Source: Rhizomys pruinosus | Lineage: Eukaryota > Chordata > Mammalia > Rodentia > Spalacidae | Direction of reading: 5' to 3' | DNA length: 64,000 nucleotides | Assembly (NCBI GenBank): GCA_009823505.1 | Contig: VZQC01013730.1 | Location: forward strand, 260,868-324,867 | Position numbers and translations under genes: made by a program | The notes under the pieces: model-generated | Database searches by the model: none | The model's input: only the letters and a program-made list of their open reading frames with translations | Told to the model about the DNA's origin: nothing | In this document: in pieces, positions 10,426-20,284 of the stretch | Numbering within the stretch: the first letter of the stretch is position 1 | Layout: each line of letters opens with the position of its first letter

Positions 10426-10573
10426 GGCCGAGCTTGGTGGTGCATGCCTCTAATCCCAGCACTAGGGAGGCAGAGGCAGGTGGATCTCTGAGTTCAAGTC
10501 TAGCCTGGTCTACACGGTGAGTTCCAGGCCAGGTGGGTCTAAAGGGAGACTCTGTCTCAAAAAGACCAAAAAG
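10426..10573 (+). repeat. B1 SINE with target-site duplication
   Basis: Complete B1: starts GGCCGAGCTTGGTGGTGCAT, ends CTGTCTCAAAAAGACCAAAA. It is flanked by AGAATATTTATA at 10414-10425 and 10574-10585. Confidence 0.95.
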
Positions 10574-10585
10574 AGAATATTTATA

Positions 10586-11559
10586 ATAATTAAATGTAAA
10601 ACATAATAATAAATGTTAATGTTATTTTCAAGGTATAATTTTTGGTGCCAATATAGGTTTTTTAACAGTATTTTAGACAAATATTAGACTTTATTTTACT
10701 TTCTTTTCATAAGAAAATAAATACAAAATAAAATTAGGGAATAGAAGATTAAAATAACTTAAATTATTTGGTAAAACTGTCTCCTCAAAATGAGTGTATA
10801 AGCATCATAGGATAGTTACTATCTTTCCTGAAAGAGAGGCCCAACCCAAGAGACAAGAAATAGCATATCAGGGTTTGCTCAGGGCATAAAAGTGAAATTA
10901 CTCAAAGATCCCGAAGGAGAACAGATATATTTTCTCTATGGCTCACATTTGTGGTTTCCTAAACTCATTAATCCAGTTTATCTTGAGCTGAACAAGCTAG
11001 GAACAGCTACTGTGGCAATAAACTTTAAAGTTACTAGGCAGAATTAAAAACGTTTGAAAATAAATTTGCTTAGAAATAAAATTATGTAGATGGAAGGTAT
11101 TCATATTTATAATAGTAATAATGCATTACTCTCTGCAAAAACAATATTGATGTGTCTCCTAGTTGAGTGGCTGGCATAGTCTATGAAACTTGGCATGCAT
11201 CAAACTTACGCAGTACAGATCAATACCCTCACTTTTTGAAGGTATAAATAACAACGAGATGTTTCCAGTGATTGCAATTTGCAAATAGAGAAGATCAGAG
11301 TATAGACCACATCCTGCCAATCATCTGATGATTTCACCAAACTAATCTGGATATTCAGATGGATTGAAGTGAATGCATGGTACATACATACCATGTAGAA
11401 CAATGGTTTATAATATATACAACTAATTTATGCAAACAAGCAATATTCAATACAATAATGTAAATAATTGCTTTGAGAATTTGCCATTTTTCAGTCTTCT
11501 CCATGAATTATAATGCCATATCTCAGTGGCAATAAAGAAACTATTTTTTAGGAGTCTGC
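10586..11559. other. No gene recognised
   Basis: AT-rich. A 65-codon minus frame at 11206-11403 has no recognisable motif. Confidence 0.5.
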
Positions 11560-11574
11560 AGAGTGTAGGTCCTT

Positions 11575-11584
11575 GGACAGGACT

Positions 11585-11621
<37 letters not shown>

Positions 11622-11880
11622 GGATTCTACAATATAAGAGCAGTTGTTTTCAGATAACATTAACGTTGCTCAGTTTGTCATACAATTAGGTAATTGGTGC
11701 TAGCATCTACAGATGAGGGATACCATTCATTGTTTTTCTGGGACTGTGTTACTTCACTCAGGATGAAACTGTGTGACTGTGTTACTTCACTCAGCAAGAA
11801 ACTTTTTATGAGGAATAGATGTCATTATTTAAAAATTTAAGTGCATCCAAAATTTATTCTTTTTTATATACACATTATAG
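11575..11880 (-). repeat. L1 3' end (ORF2 tail and short 3' UTR)
   Basis: The plus strand shows a long T run (about 11586-11618, the L1 poly-A in antisense) and then a stretch of about 100 bp that is the reverse complement of 34725-34825. Next comes TGTGTTACTTCACTCAGGAT, which matches the conserved end of L1 ORF2 read backwards. The block GACTGTGTTACTTCACTCAG occurs twice (11743 and 11776). Confidence 0.75.
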
Positions 11881-12004
11881 ATTAATACTTACATATCTTT
11901 CTTTAAATCTTTTAAACTAGGGAATAGATGTGATATAGGAATAAAATATTCTTCCTTCAATCTGAGTGTTAACCCATTTTACCTTCATAAGAGAAAGGCT
12001 TGAG

Positions 12005-12295
12005 AATACAACTTAAAGAGTGGAAAGATTTATTTTGGTTCATTGTTTTAGAGATTTCAGTCCATGAAGAAGAGAGGAGATGGTGGAACACAGTTGCTGG
12101 CATTTTGGAGGCCAGGAAGCTCAGAAGGACAAATTCCTGCTAGGAGTGTGAAGTTTCCCTTTTTATTACATGTGAGATCTTAGTTTACATAATCGTGCTG
12201 CCTATATTTGGGCAAGGGAGATTTTCTTTCTTACTTAGTTCCTTCATGGACACACCCAAGTAAATACTTAACTAAATTCCTAGGCACTGGAACTT
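12005..12295 (-). repeat. MaLR-type (MST/MLT1/ORR-like) LTR remnant
   Basis: Contains AAAGATTTATTTTGGTTCAT and GAGATTTCAGTCCATGAAG, then GGACACACCCAAGTAAATAC, blocks typical of MaLR LTRs in antisense. Edges are eroded. Confidence 0.5.
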
Positions 12296-12305
12296 CTAGG
12301 AACTA

Positions 12306-12530
12306 GGTGGTAGTGCTGGAGAAATGGCTCAGTGCTTAAAAGCACTAGCTGCTCTTCCAAAAGATTTGGGTTCATTTTCTAGCACCTATCTAAAGCTATA
12401 ACAACCGTCCTTAATTCTAGTTCCAGGGAATAGGACACCCCTCTTCTGGCTTTCACAACATTGCACAACATTGTTGCACATACGCACATGCAGACAAAAC
12501 AGGCATGCACAAAAACGAATAGGATAACAC
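12306..12530 (+). repeat. B3/B2-type SINE, partial
   Basis: Starts GTGCTGGAGAAATGGCTCAG (A-box region). The B-box region is degraded (GGGTTCATTTTCTAGC). The 3' end merges into unrelated sequence just before an LTR. Confidence 0.75.
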
Positions 12531-12560
12531 TGAGAAGTACCCACTTTGGGAAAAGTCTAT

Positions 12561-13085
12561 TGTGGGGGATCCCATTTAATCCCAGGATGATCCATGTGGA
12601 AAACATGCATAGGAAAGCATACCACATGGACATATGTTTAGGTCCAAATACAGAGAGAGTTTTATTCCAAAATGTCTGGTTATATAGACAGCATGACTCA
12701 ACTACAGGGCCAAATCCTAAACCTTTTCAACACTAAATCCCACCCATGGGTGTGGCCAGGGAGGTCACTGTGGGGACCTGGTTCCTCGGTGCAGAGACCA
12801 GCTGGCTACTTCCTGTAGCCCAACCTAAGTAGCAATTCCAACTTAGGCTCTTAGCTTGGACTCAGGAGACACGTGTTCCATCTTGGCTGCAACTTCCCAC
12901 CTGCCCAGAGCCAGGATAGGAATGTCACTCACAACACTAGCTACCCAGGTTGGTGGTCCACAATGGGAACCTTTTTCCAACTCACTGGACACCCAAAAGA
13001 AATGCAGGCCTAAACACCAGCTACCGAGTCTGCACTAGAACCTTTTTCCAACCCACTGGCCATCTGAACAAAATGCATGCCTGCC
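12561..13085 (-). repeat. ERV LTR (family shared with 16450-16685)
   Basis: Minus-sense LTR-like sequence with a TATA box (TATATAACC, about 12678-12686) and an AATAAA (12661-12666) only some 15 bases downstream of it. The 3' part (12561-12760) is about 85-90% like 16450-16685 by eye. Its upstream U3 part contains a tandem duplication of about 70 bp (GAACCTTTTTCCAAC at about 12967 and 13037). Edges are tentative: the 3' edge is set at TG 12561, and the U3 start is not certain. Confidence 0.6.
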
Positions 13086-13094
13086 TTAGCCTGT

Positions 13095-13944
13095 ATGCAC
13101 ACAATAATTAAAAAAAAAACAGTGGCCGAGAATTCCGTAATGATGTTAATTCACAATTTTTAAAAAAATTTTTTTAATTTTTATATTTTTTTTATTCCCA
13201 AGGACCCCAAAACTTACTAATACTTTAATACTATGAAAACCTGGTTGTATCTTTGTTTCAGATGTTGAAAGGGTATAACCAGTAGGTGGCAGTGTAGATC
13301 TATTAAGATGTTCAATAAATTTTTAAAATTTTTAATAGATAACCCATAACCTCTGTTGAAATTGAATTATGTGTCAGCTGTTTAATATAAATCTGCATCT
13401 TGAGAAGGAAGGGCCAAGTTCCAACTCAGAGGCAATGTTTTTACTAGTATTATAGCTGTTAACATTAAAATATACTTAGAACACAAGTACACACATCCAT
13501 ACACACGTGCGTGTGCCCATATACATACATACATACATACACACATACATAATAAAGAAAGGTTTGTTAGGTTGACCTGCAAAAACAGGAAAGCCAGATT
13601 GTTTGATGTTCAGTGAGAAACATGAAATTTTTATAATTTGTTACAGGGTTATTTTTACATAATTAGAATAAATGTCCTAGTAACACACAAAACAGCTGAG
13701 ATCCATATGTCGCCTCTTAAGCCCATTCCCAACCACTTGCCTTCAATGAACTGTCTCTGAAGTTTACTCCTATTCTTTTCCTATCCTGTTCCTACTGGTT
13801 AACTGTCCCTAGGCAGTCCCCGCACCAAGTCTAACTGTCCCTATCCTATTTACAAATCCAAAGATTGAGGAGGGTTACCAAAAGTAGACAGATCAAAGCT
13901 GTCTGTAGTCTTGGACTGATTTATCTTGTCTTATTATTAAGGAC
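13095..13944. other. No gene recognised; holds the CTCF-like motif and a (CATA)n run
   Basis: An imperfect (CATA)n run lies at about 13515-13552. Minus frames here (13382-13582) read through that run and are not credible genes. Confidence 0.5.
13279..13294 (+). promoter_or_regulatory. Candidate CTCF binding motif
   Basis: CCAGTAGGTGGCAGTG matches every position of the CTCF core consensus CCASYAGRKGGCRSY. It lies in sequence I cannot assign to a repeat. Occupancy cannot be told from sequence. Confidence 0.5.
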
Positions 13945-14240
13945 TTTGGAAGAATAATAATTATCCATAATCATAACAACAATCACAATAATTATAACTA
14001 TTATTAATTATTATCAATTATCAATAATTGATATTAACCATTATTAATCACAATCATCATTAATAAATATTATGAATAATGATTGTCAATAATAATAGGC
14101 AACAACAATGGACAATTTATTATTAGACAGAATTATTATCAATTGTTATTAGTAATTATATTCAATAACAATAATTATAACTATTAATAACAATTACCAA
14201 TAATAATCAACAACAATTTATCAGTAAATTTAATATTATG
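13945..14240. repeat. Degenerate AAT/ATT-type microsatellite tract
   Basis: About 300 bp consists almost only of A, T and scattered C, built from variants of TAATAA, CAATAA and TTATTA. Many short self-complementary pieces (ATTGATAAT-like) occur. Confidence 0.75.
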
Positions 14241-15330
14241 CATACTATAAACCCAATTAAAATTGTTAACACTAAGGGGTATAAAACATTCTTTATGAGT
14301 TGAATCTTTGTTTATACTCAGCTCTTAATTAGATTTAAACCTGTAGGATTATAATGAATTAAAAGTAGGAACTTGCATTCACTCACACATATACACAGTT
14401 GGAACATGGGCTTAAAGAAACATAAAACAGGTTTATTCAAAAAATTTCTCATTTAAATTGAACCAAAATATCAATGTATGTTGTTAAAGAGGCTTTTACT
14501 AATATTTCTTTAAAAAAAAGACAATTTATCGGAGCAAATTTCTTTTGTTAGAACTCCAGGACCTGTAAATTCTCCTAGAAATCCATCTATTTTGTCTCCA
14601 AAATGCTGAAATTAAAAGACTGTTACCTCAAGTAAAAATTTAAAGGCCATGATTTAGAAAAATTGCTAAGATACCATGTGCTCAGTCCGGCAGGCTGGTG
14701 ACTCCAGAGCACAAACCAAGTGTGATCAGGAATTCTGTGGGGAAAAAAAAATCTTTAAGGTGAAACACATTTAAAAACATCAAGATAAAATTAAATCAAC
14801 CAATTAATTTTCATTGTGCACACTTTTTTACTCAAAAGATATCTAGGTTACTCATGGGTTAAGTAAAAATGTTACATTTTAAGTTCAGCATGCTGAAATG
14901 GATTTGAATTACTGAAGTGATACAGATAGCTGAACCCCAATTTTGGATCCACAAATAGCCGGCAGGCTTAGGTAGGAAGAGTTAGATTTAGAAATAGTTA
15001 CCAGAAAGCCCACAAGAAGACAAGAGAGCAATAAAGTTTTATCTAAAAACAGATTTTGTATACAAAATTTAAGAGAAAGGTATTAAGTGGCCAAGGCTTA
15101 AAATTATCTGGAAAAAAAAAAAAACAAAAAACTGCTCTTGGTAAAGTGGTTCCGGTGAAAGGCCTTAATTTGCATCAGAAAGAAGTGGCCTCTGGCCATA
15201 GCTGAGCCATAGAGCTACCTGGAGAAAATTTACATATGAACAAACTATAGCGGGAACTGAACCTGAAGAATGGGTTTCTTACAGTAGGGAATGAAGTCTA
15301 GTTTTTTTTCTTTGGGGGGGTGGGATTAAA
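14241..15330. other. No gene recognised
   Basis: AT-rich, then a region with short A runs and pieces such as ACCAGAAAGCCCACAAGAAG that could be retroviral internal remnant. Not assignable by eye. Confidence 0.35.
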
Positions 15331-15334
15331 ACCA

Positions 15335-15600
15335 GAAAGTTTTATTTTAGAACTGTAGAGTTATGAAAAATGGTTCCAAGGCCAAGCACGATATTAAACT
15401 CAGCCTTGATATTAAACTCAGCCTTGAAGTCACTGGCTTTTATAGCCTGAAGGAGTGAGCAAGCCAGGAGGCACATGCCTGGAGGGACTGGGATGCTCTC
15501 TTTTAGCCAAAACAGAGCCAGGCAGTTTTCCTCCATATGTGCAAAGCCACATGTTCCCAGATCACCCTCCCATCCACTGAAATGAGGAGAGAAGGCTCCA
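15335..15600 (-). repeat. Possible ERV LTR (unassigned)
   Basis: In the minus sense, a CTATAAAAGCC box (about 15439-15449) is followed about 100 bases later by AATAAA (about 15341-15346). An 18-bp block (ATATTAAACTCAGCCTTG) occurs twice in tandem, at about 15389-15425. Layout suits an LTR promoter and poly-A region, but no edges are clear. Confidence 0.35.
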
Positions 15601-15670
15601 CCTCAAAAGATAGATATCAGGAGAGAGAGAAGAGGGAGAAGAAAAAGGCAAGATTTAGAGGTTCGCATAC

Positions 15671-16447
15671 TGTTAGGGTTCGAGAATCCACACCAGACAC
15701 ACTGAAGGATGAAAAACCAAGACTTTATTTCGGGGATAAAAGTAAACCAACATGCTGGGGTGGGAGGGAAAAGGCTCTGATCCCCAATAACTTGGCTCAC
15801 AGGCCTTTTATACACGGTCTAGGGGAATTTTAGCGCAGTTTGGGTAACTTCTAGCCTTATTGGATAATAAAAGGCTTACAGCTCATGGTTAGTCAGCCCA
15901 AGGGCACCCCACATACCAACACTTATCTTTAGACACAATCCTGCAACTGGAACGAGGAAATGTTGGGTCAGTCCATCTGCCCTCACATACCAACAGTTAT
16001 CTTTTTTTTTAAATTTTTATTATTAATTTTATTTATTTCTGTATGTATATGAATGTACTGTCTGCATGTAGGTTTGTGCACCCGTGTCGTGCAATGCCAC
16101 GGAGGTCAGAAGAGGGTATCGGATTCCCCTGGAACTGGAGTTCTCCTGGAATTGGAGTTTCAGATGGTTCTCGGCCGCCATGTGGGTGCTGGGGATCAAA
16201 CCCGGGTCCTCTGTAAGAGTGGTCGGTGCTCTTAACTGCTAGGCCATCTCTCCAGCCCCCAACAGTTATCTTCAACACGTTTAAGTTAGCTGTTCTTGAG
16301 ACCTTGAGCAACTGTCTTTGAGCAATCGACCTTTTCCCTGGATTGGGCAGGTTCCAGTAATGGTGACTATACTCAAAATGGAGTCAGTGTGGGCCTCTCT
16401 TACAATATCTAAGTTAAGGTTTCCTCCTGCTTCACATCCGGGAGCCA
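15671..16447 (-). repeat. Solo-like ERV LTR interrupted by a SINE
   Basis: Minus-sense sequence starting TGGCTCCCGGATGTGAAGC (16447) and ending CTCGAACCCTAACA (15671). It has a TATA box (GTATAAAAGGCC, about 15806-15817), then AATAAAG (about 15725), a spacing typical of class I/II rodent LTRs. Removing the SINE at 16004-16258 leaves about 510 bp. No primer site follows, so it looks like a solo LTR. Confidence 0.65.
16004..16258 (-). repeat. B2/B3-type SINE inserted in an LTR
   Basis: Antisense copy of the subfamily with the doubled 17-bp internal block (GAGTTCTCCTGGAATTGGAG). It is flanked by the 14-bp duplication CCAACAGTTATCTT (15990-16003 and 16259-16272), so the insertion is precise and younger than the LTR. 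Confidence 0.95.
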
Positions 16448-16449
16448 TT

Positions 16450-16685
16450 TGGGGGGGGGGTCCATTTATTCCCAGGACTATCCATGTGGAAAACACACAC
16501 AGGAAAGCACACCACATGGACGCATGTTAAGATCCATATACAGAGAGAGTTTTATTCCAAAATGTCTGGTTATATAGACATTTATAGAAATTATATAGAC
16601 AGCATGACTCAATTCCCAGGGCCAAATCCTAAACCTTTTCATCACTAAATCCCACCCCGTGGGTGTGGCCAGGGAGCTCTCATTG
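16450..16685 (-). repeat. ERV LTR, second copy of the 12561 family
   Basis: Shares TATA box, AATAAA (16551-16556) and flanking sequence with the LTR at 12561, including TTTTATTCCAAAATGTCTGG. It has an extra short duplication around TATATAGACA (about 16570-16600) and a G run at its 3' edge. It ends where similarity stops after GTGGCCAGGGA, so the U3 part is missing or different. Confidence 0.65.
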
Positions 16686-16689
16686 GTTT

Positions 16690-17100
16690 AGAATACTCCT
16701 GTCTTAACTAAATTTTCCCATGGTCTATAATGGGAAAGGAATATAGAGGCTAGAAATGAGTATTTTTAAAGGAATGTTGCAAAATATTGAGACAGTGACT
16801 GACTTTATAATACAATGAATAATGGTGACCTCCAGGGGAGTAGTTTGACAGTCTAGTGTAATCAGAGGTCAGTTGTGAGTATGAAAAAGACAAAATGCTC
16901 AACAACCTAATTATAGTAGAAAGTTTAGGAATTCATGTTAAAATTTTGGGTTATGAATAGAGGTAGGAAACAGGAAAATAACTGGTGAGGGTACTGAAGA
17001 TTGCATACACATTTTAATTTTATTCTATTATGTATAAAATACATGGTACAAAGCCATATGTCAAAAATTATTTGTGACAATCTTGTAATTGTTCTGATTT
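16690..17100. other. No gene recognised
   Basis: AT-rich intergenic sequence without named features. Confidence 0.5.
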
Positions 17101-17104
17101 TTTT

Positions 17105-17178
17105 TCAGGTGGGGGTAAAACCTAGATCTTCTGACATTCTGGGAAAGGTGTTATCACTGAATTTATTCACAGATGAAA
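17105..17178 (-). repeat. Degraded ID-type SINE
   Basis: Antisense pattern GGGGGTAAAACCTAGATCTT and GGGAAAGGTGTTATCACTGA, matching the order of an inverted ID body (B-box then A-box) at low identity. Confidence 0.4.
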
Positions 17179-17512
17179 GATGTTAGAGTTATAGATGAAA
17201 ATAATAAAGAATGGAAGACTCAGCCTTTAGGAATCAAATAGAATGCAGAAATTGGGTAGAAAAATGTTTTAAAGTATATTTGTAAAATATGATTTTGTTC
17301 TGTTTTTCTTTTCCTCCACTTATGCTCAAAGATATTTAATATTTTTTTATTTTGTCCATACAAAAATGAATAACTTTGAGCCCTTTTAGAACTTCAGTAG
17401 TAAGTAATTTATTGCCTTGGTTGTTATTATGAAGTATTTATTAAGGATGGAAAGAAAATAAACAATATCACACAGCAATGAAAGCAACTTAATTTATAAG
17501 AAATGGTAGATG

Positions 17513-17758
17513 GGGCTGGAGAGATGGCCTAGCAGTTAAGAGCACCAACTGCTCTTGCAGAGGACCCGGGTTCGATCCCCAGCACCCACATGGCGGCCAA
17601 GAACCGTCTGAAAATCCAATTCCAGGAGAACTCCAGTTCCAGGGGAATCCGACACCCTCTTCTGACCTCCGTGGCGTTGCACGACACAGGTGCACAGACT
17701 TGCATGCAGACAGTACATTCATACACATACAGAAATAAATAAAATTAATAATAAAAAA
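17513..17758 (+). repeat. B2/B3-type SINE with target-site duplication
   Basis: Complete copy: GGCTGGAGAGATGGCCTAGC (A-box end), GGGTTCGATCCCC (B box), a doubled 17-bp block and an A-rich tail. Flanked by the 15-bp duplication AAGAAATGGTAGATG (17498-17512 and 17759-17773). Frames read on the other strand here are SINE translation, not genes. Confidence 0.97.
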
Positions 17759-17773
17759 AAGAAATGGTAGATG

Positions 17774-18124
17774 ACTTGCCAAATTAAGAAAATATTTCTC
17801 CTTTTTTACAGAGTGGAGTAAGCTACCTGTATTTAGATTCTGACTTGAGGTGATGCATGCATGAACTAACAGATTCACTAATTGAAGCAATTATCATATT
17901 GTATACACTCTTATAGGTAGGAGCAACAAGAAAGACGAATTTATGGCCAACCTTATAAGTAGAGTGCCAGAGTTCCCTATACTATCACCTTTTCAACCTC
18001 CTAATGCATTAACAGCTAAGTCCCTCATTCCACTTGATATTCTTATTGAAACAGCTTTGTGTACAATGACATCAAGACAAAGATACTACGGACTCATCCT
18101 ATTGTAAAGAAATGGATTATATTA
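17774..18124. other. No gene recognised
   Basis: AT-rich, no features seen. Confidence 0.5.
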
Positions 18125-18482
18125 CCTGCTTTTCTGGTGCTGTGATAAAACAACATGAACAAGTCTTGCTATAGAAAGAATAGTTTATTTAGCTTACAGA
18201 TGCCAAAGGATGAGTCCATCACAGTGGGAAGGCCTAGCAGGAGAATTGGTTAAAGCAGGAAACTGAGTGCTCATGTCTTAAAATGGGCAAGAGAAAACAG
18301 GGAGAAATATTGGAAATGGGGCAAAGCTATGAAGTCTCAAAGCCTGTGCTACAGGATGTGCTTCCTCCTACAAGGCCACATCTCCTAATACACCATGACC
18401 CCCCCAAACAGCAACACCAACTGACCAACTGTTCAAATACTTGAGCTGATATAGCTACTTCGCATTCAAACCACCCAAAAGA
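18125..18482 (-). repeat. Rodent ERVL/MaLR-type LTR, eroded
   Basis: Antisense pattern: TTCTGGTGCTGTGATAAAAC, AGTTTATTTAGCTTACAG, TACAAGGCCACATCTCCTAA and a right edge CATTCAAACCACCC. These blocks in this order are common to an abundant rodent LTR-type repeat. Family name not certain. Confidence 0.6.
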
Positions 18483-18489
18483 TTCACAC

Positions 18490-19040
18490 TTAGGTGAATA
18501 GATTTTTATAGACATGTGGGGATATCTGCAGAGAGAAGTATTGAAGATTTGTTTGATAAGTAGTTTATGAGTAGTAGAGGAAATTCACGGTGGGAGAATA
18601 CTGGCACTCACCATGGACAAGTGTTTTCCTTGAAGTTTGGAAGAAACATGATTTTTCAATGGTTGGTCTTTTTTCTCTTTTCCTGTAATTGTCTTTTAAA
18701 TGTGCATTTGATAAATGCATACTTTATTGGCTATAGTTAGGTAATCTGAGGTAAAACCATGATAAAAGTCAAAATGTTGTAATTCTGACAACTTGAGACT
18801 TTTAAAAAATCCAGATAAAAGATAAAAGCAAACAATAAGAAGGGAAAATAAATGGTTTATATATTGACTGTTCAATTGAGACTGACGAGCTTGTAGATCA
18901 TTCCATGCAAAACAGTAGAAAGGAGAGTGAAAGTCTAATGTGGATAACTAAGCCTAAATATTGCTTAAGATAATCATAAAGTAACATACAAATTTTCTGC
19001 ATGATAGGGGAAGAAACTCACAAGAACACTTTTAAATAGG
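18490..19040. other. No gene recognised
   Basis: AT-rich. The last part may be the upstream end of the L1-like element that follows. Confidence 0.4.
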
Positions 19041-19044
19041 AAAT

Positions 19045-19620
19045 CTAATTGCTTGTTCTTCATTAGTAGGATCGAAAGGTTATTCCTGGACAAACTGTCA
19101 GCCCATGAAAGGAAACAGCCAGAATTGACCAGAGTCTAAGTCAACAGCTCCAGAGAGAGTGGACTGTTTTACCTCTCATCCACCTGTGCCCCTTTTCTAA
19201 GCCTAGGGAACAACCTGCGGAAGAGGGGGCGTGGTAGAATGTAAGGGCTGCGATTGGGGTGAATGGTGAAACTACAGCAATGTAGTCTGGACACTCATTT
19301 GATCAACTTGATTGAACAAACAACCTGTCACCCCCCACTGGATGGTGGGGCTGTAGGTGTTTGGGCACAACAGCCTGCAGATAGGTTTTGCATGAAGGAT
19401 GCTTGTACTCATGGATTATCACTTATAGCTAAAAATGAAAAAAAAAAAAGAGAGAAAGATGCAGGACAGTTATGGCAGAATGCATGATCTGGGATGGGGT
19501 GGGGGTGGGGGGTGGGGGGGGGGGGGAGGGAAAGGGAAATAAGCCTGAACTGATTGGAAAAAAGGTATGAATGCACAAAGCATCAATAAAAAATAATTAA
19601 AAAAAATAAAAAAAATAAAT
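19045..19620 (+). repeat. L1-like 3' end, plus-strand arm of a tail-to-tail pair
   Basis: From about 19073 this is an inverted partner of 19725-20270. It has a G-rich run (about 19491-19530) followed by CAAAGCATCAATAAAAAATA and A-rich tail, as expected of an L1 3' UTR. The upstream part is also similar to 34390-34650. Confidence 0.65.
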
Positions 19621-19724
19621 AGAAATAATATTTGAGAATGAGTGCAATGGAATGAAGATAACATAGGTCCAACCTCTAATCTTTTTTTTTTGCATAATAA
19701 ATCATATATATTCATTTTTATTTA

Positions 19725-20270
19725 TTTTTTTTATTGATGCTTTGTGTATTTCATACCATCATTTTTCCAATTCAGTTCAGGCATATATCCCCTTCCCTTC
19801 CCCCCACCCCCCACTACCCATCCCAGATCATGCATTCTGCCATAAGTTTTCTGCATCTTCTCTGCTTTTTTGTTTTTTGTTGTTGTTTTCATTTTTTTAA
19901 AATAAGTGATAATTGTGAGTACAAACATCCTTCATGTAAAACCAATTTGCAAGCAGTTGTGCCCAAACCCACACAGCTCATGGGTCCCACCATCCAGCAG
20001 GGGGGGCTTTTATGTTATATCAATTTTCAAAATCAGTGTTATTATTTTTGTAGTTTCACCATTCACCCCAATCAAAGCCCTTACATTCTACCATGCCCCC
20101 TCATTCTGGCAGAGGGTTCCCTAGGCTTAGAAAAGGGGCACAGGTGGATGAGAAGCAAAACACTCTACTTTCTCTGGAGCTGATGTCTTGGTCTCTAGTC
20201 AGTTCTGGCTGTTTTCTTTCATGGGCTGCCAGCTTGTCCAGGCATAACCTTTCGATTGTGAGGATAACAG
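19725..20270 (-). repeat. L1-like 3' end, minus-strand arm of a tail-to-tail pair
   Basis: Antisense match to 19073-19620: TTTTATTGATGCTTTGTGTA at the tail side, a C-rich run at about 19800-19812 and CAGGCATAACCTTTCGAT at the far side. The two tails meet across about 100 bp of A- and T-rich sequence. Confidence 0.65.
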
Positions 20271-20284
20271 TGATGTCTTAGAAA

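Noticed and set aside
14000..14240. Short palindromes (ATTATCAATTATCAATAATT-like) as possible structured RNA
   Set aside because: They follow from a degenerate AAT/ATT microsatellite.
17489..17890. Open frames of 60-130 codons with a recurring protein (also at 25610-25841, 26159-26404, 35656-35949, 55477-55720, 58219-58516, 16033-16311)
   Set aside because: All are translations of the same B2/B3-type SINE in different frames and strands. The recurrence comes from the repeat, not from a gene family.
19470..20183. Frames up to 149 codons with Pro/His-rich or Phe-rich segments
   Set aside because: They are in the inverted L1-like 3' ends, including the G/C-rich runs, and match no L1 ORF.
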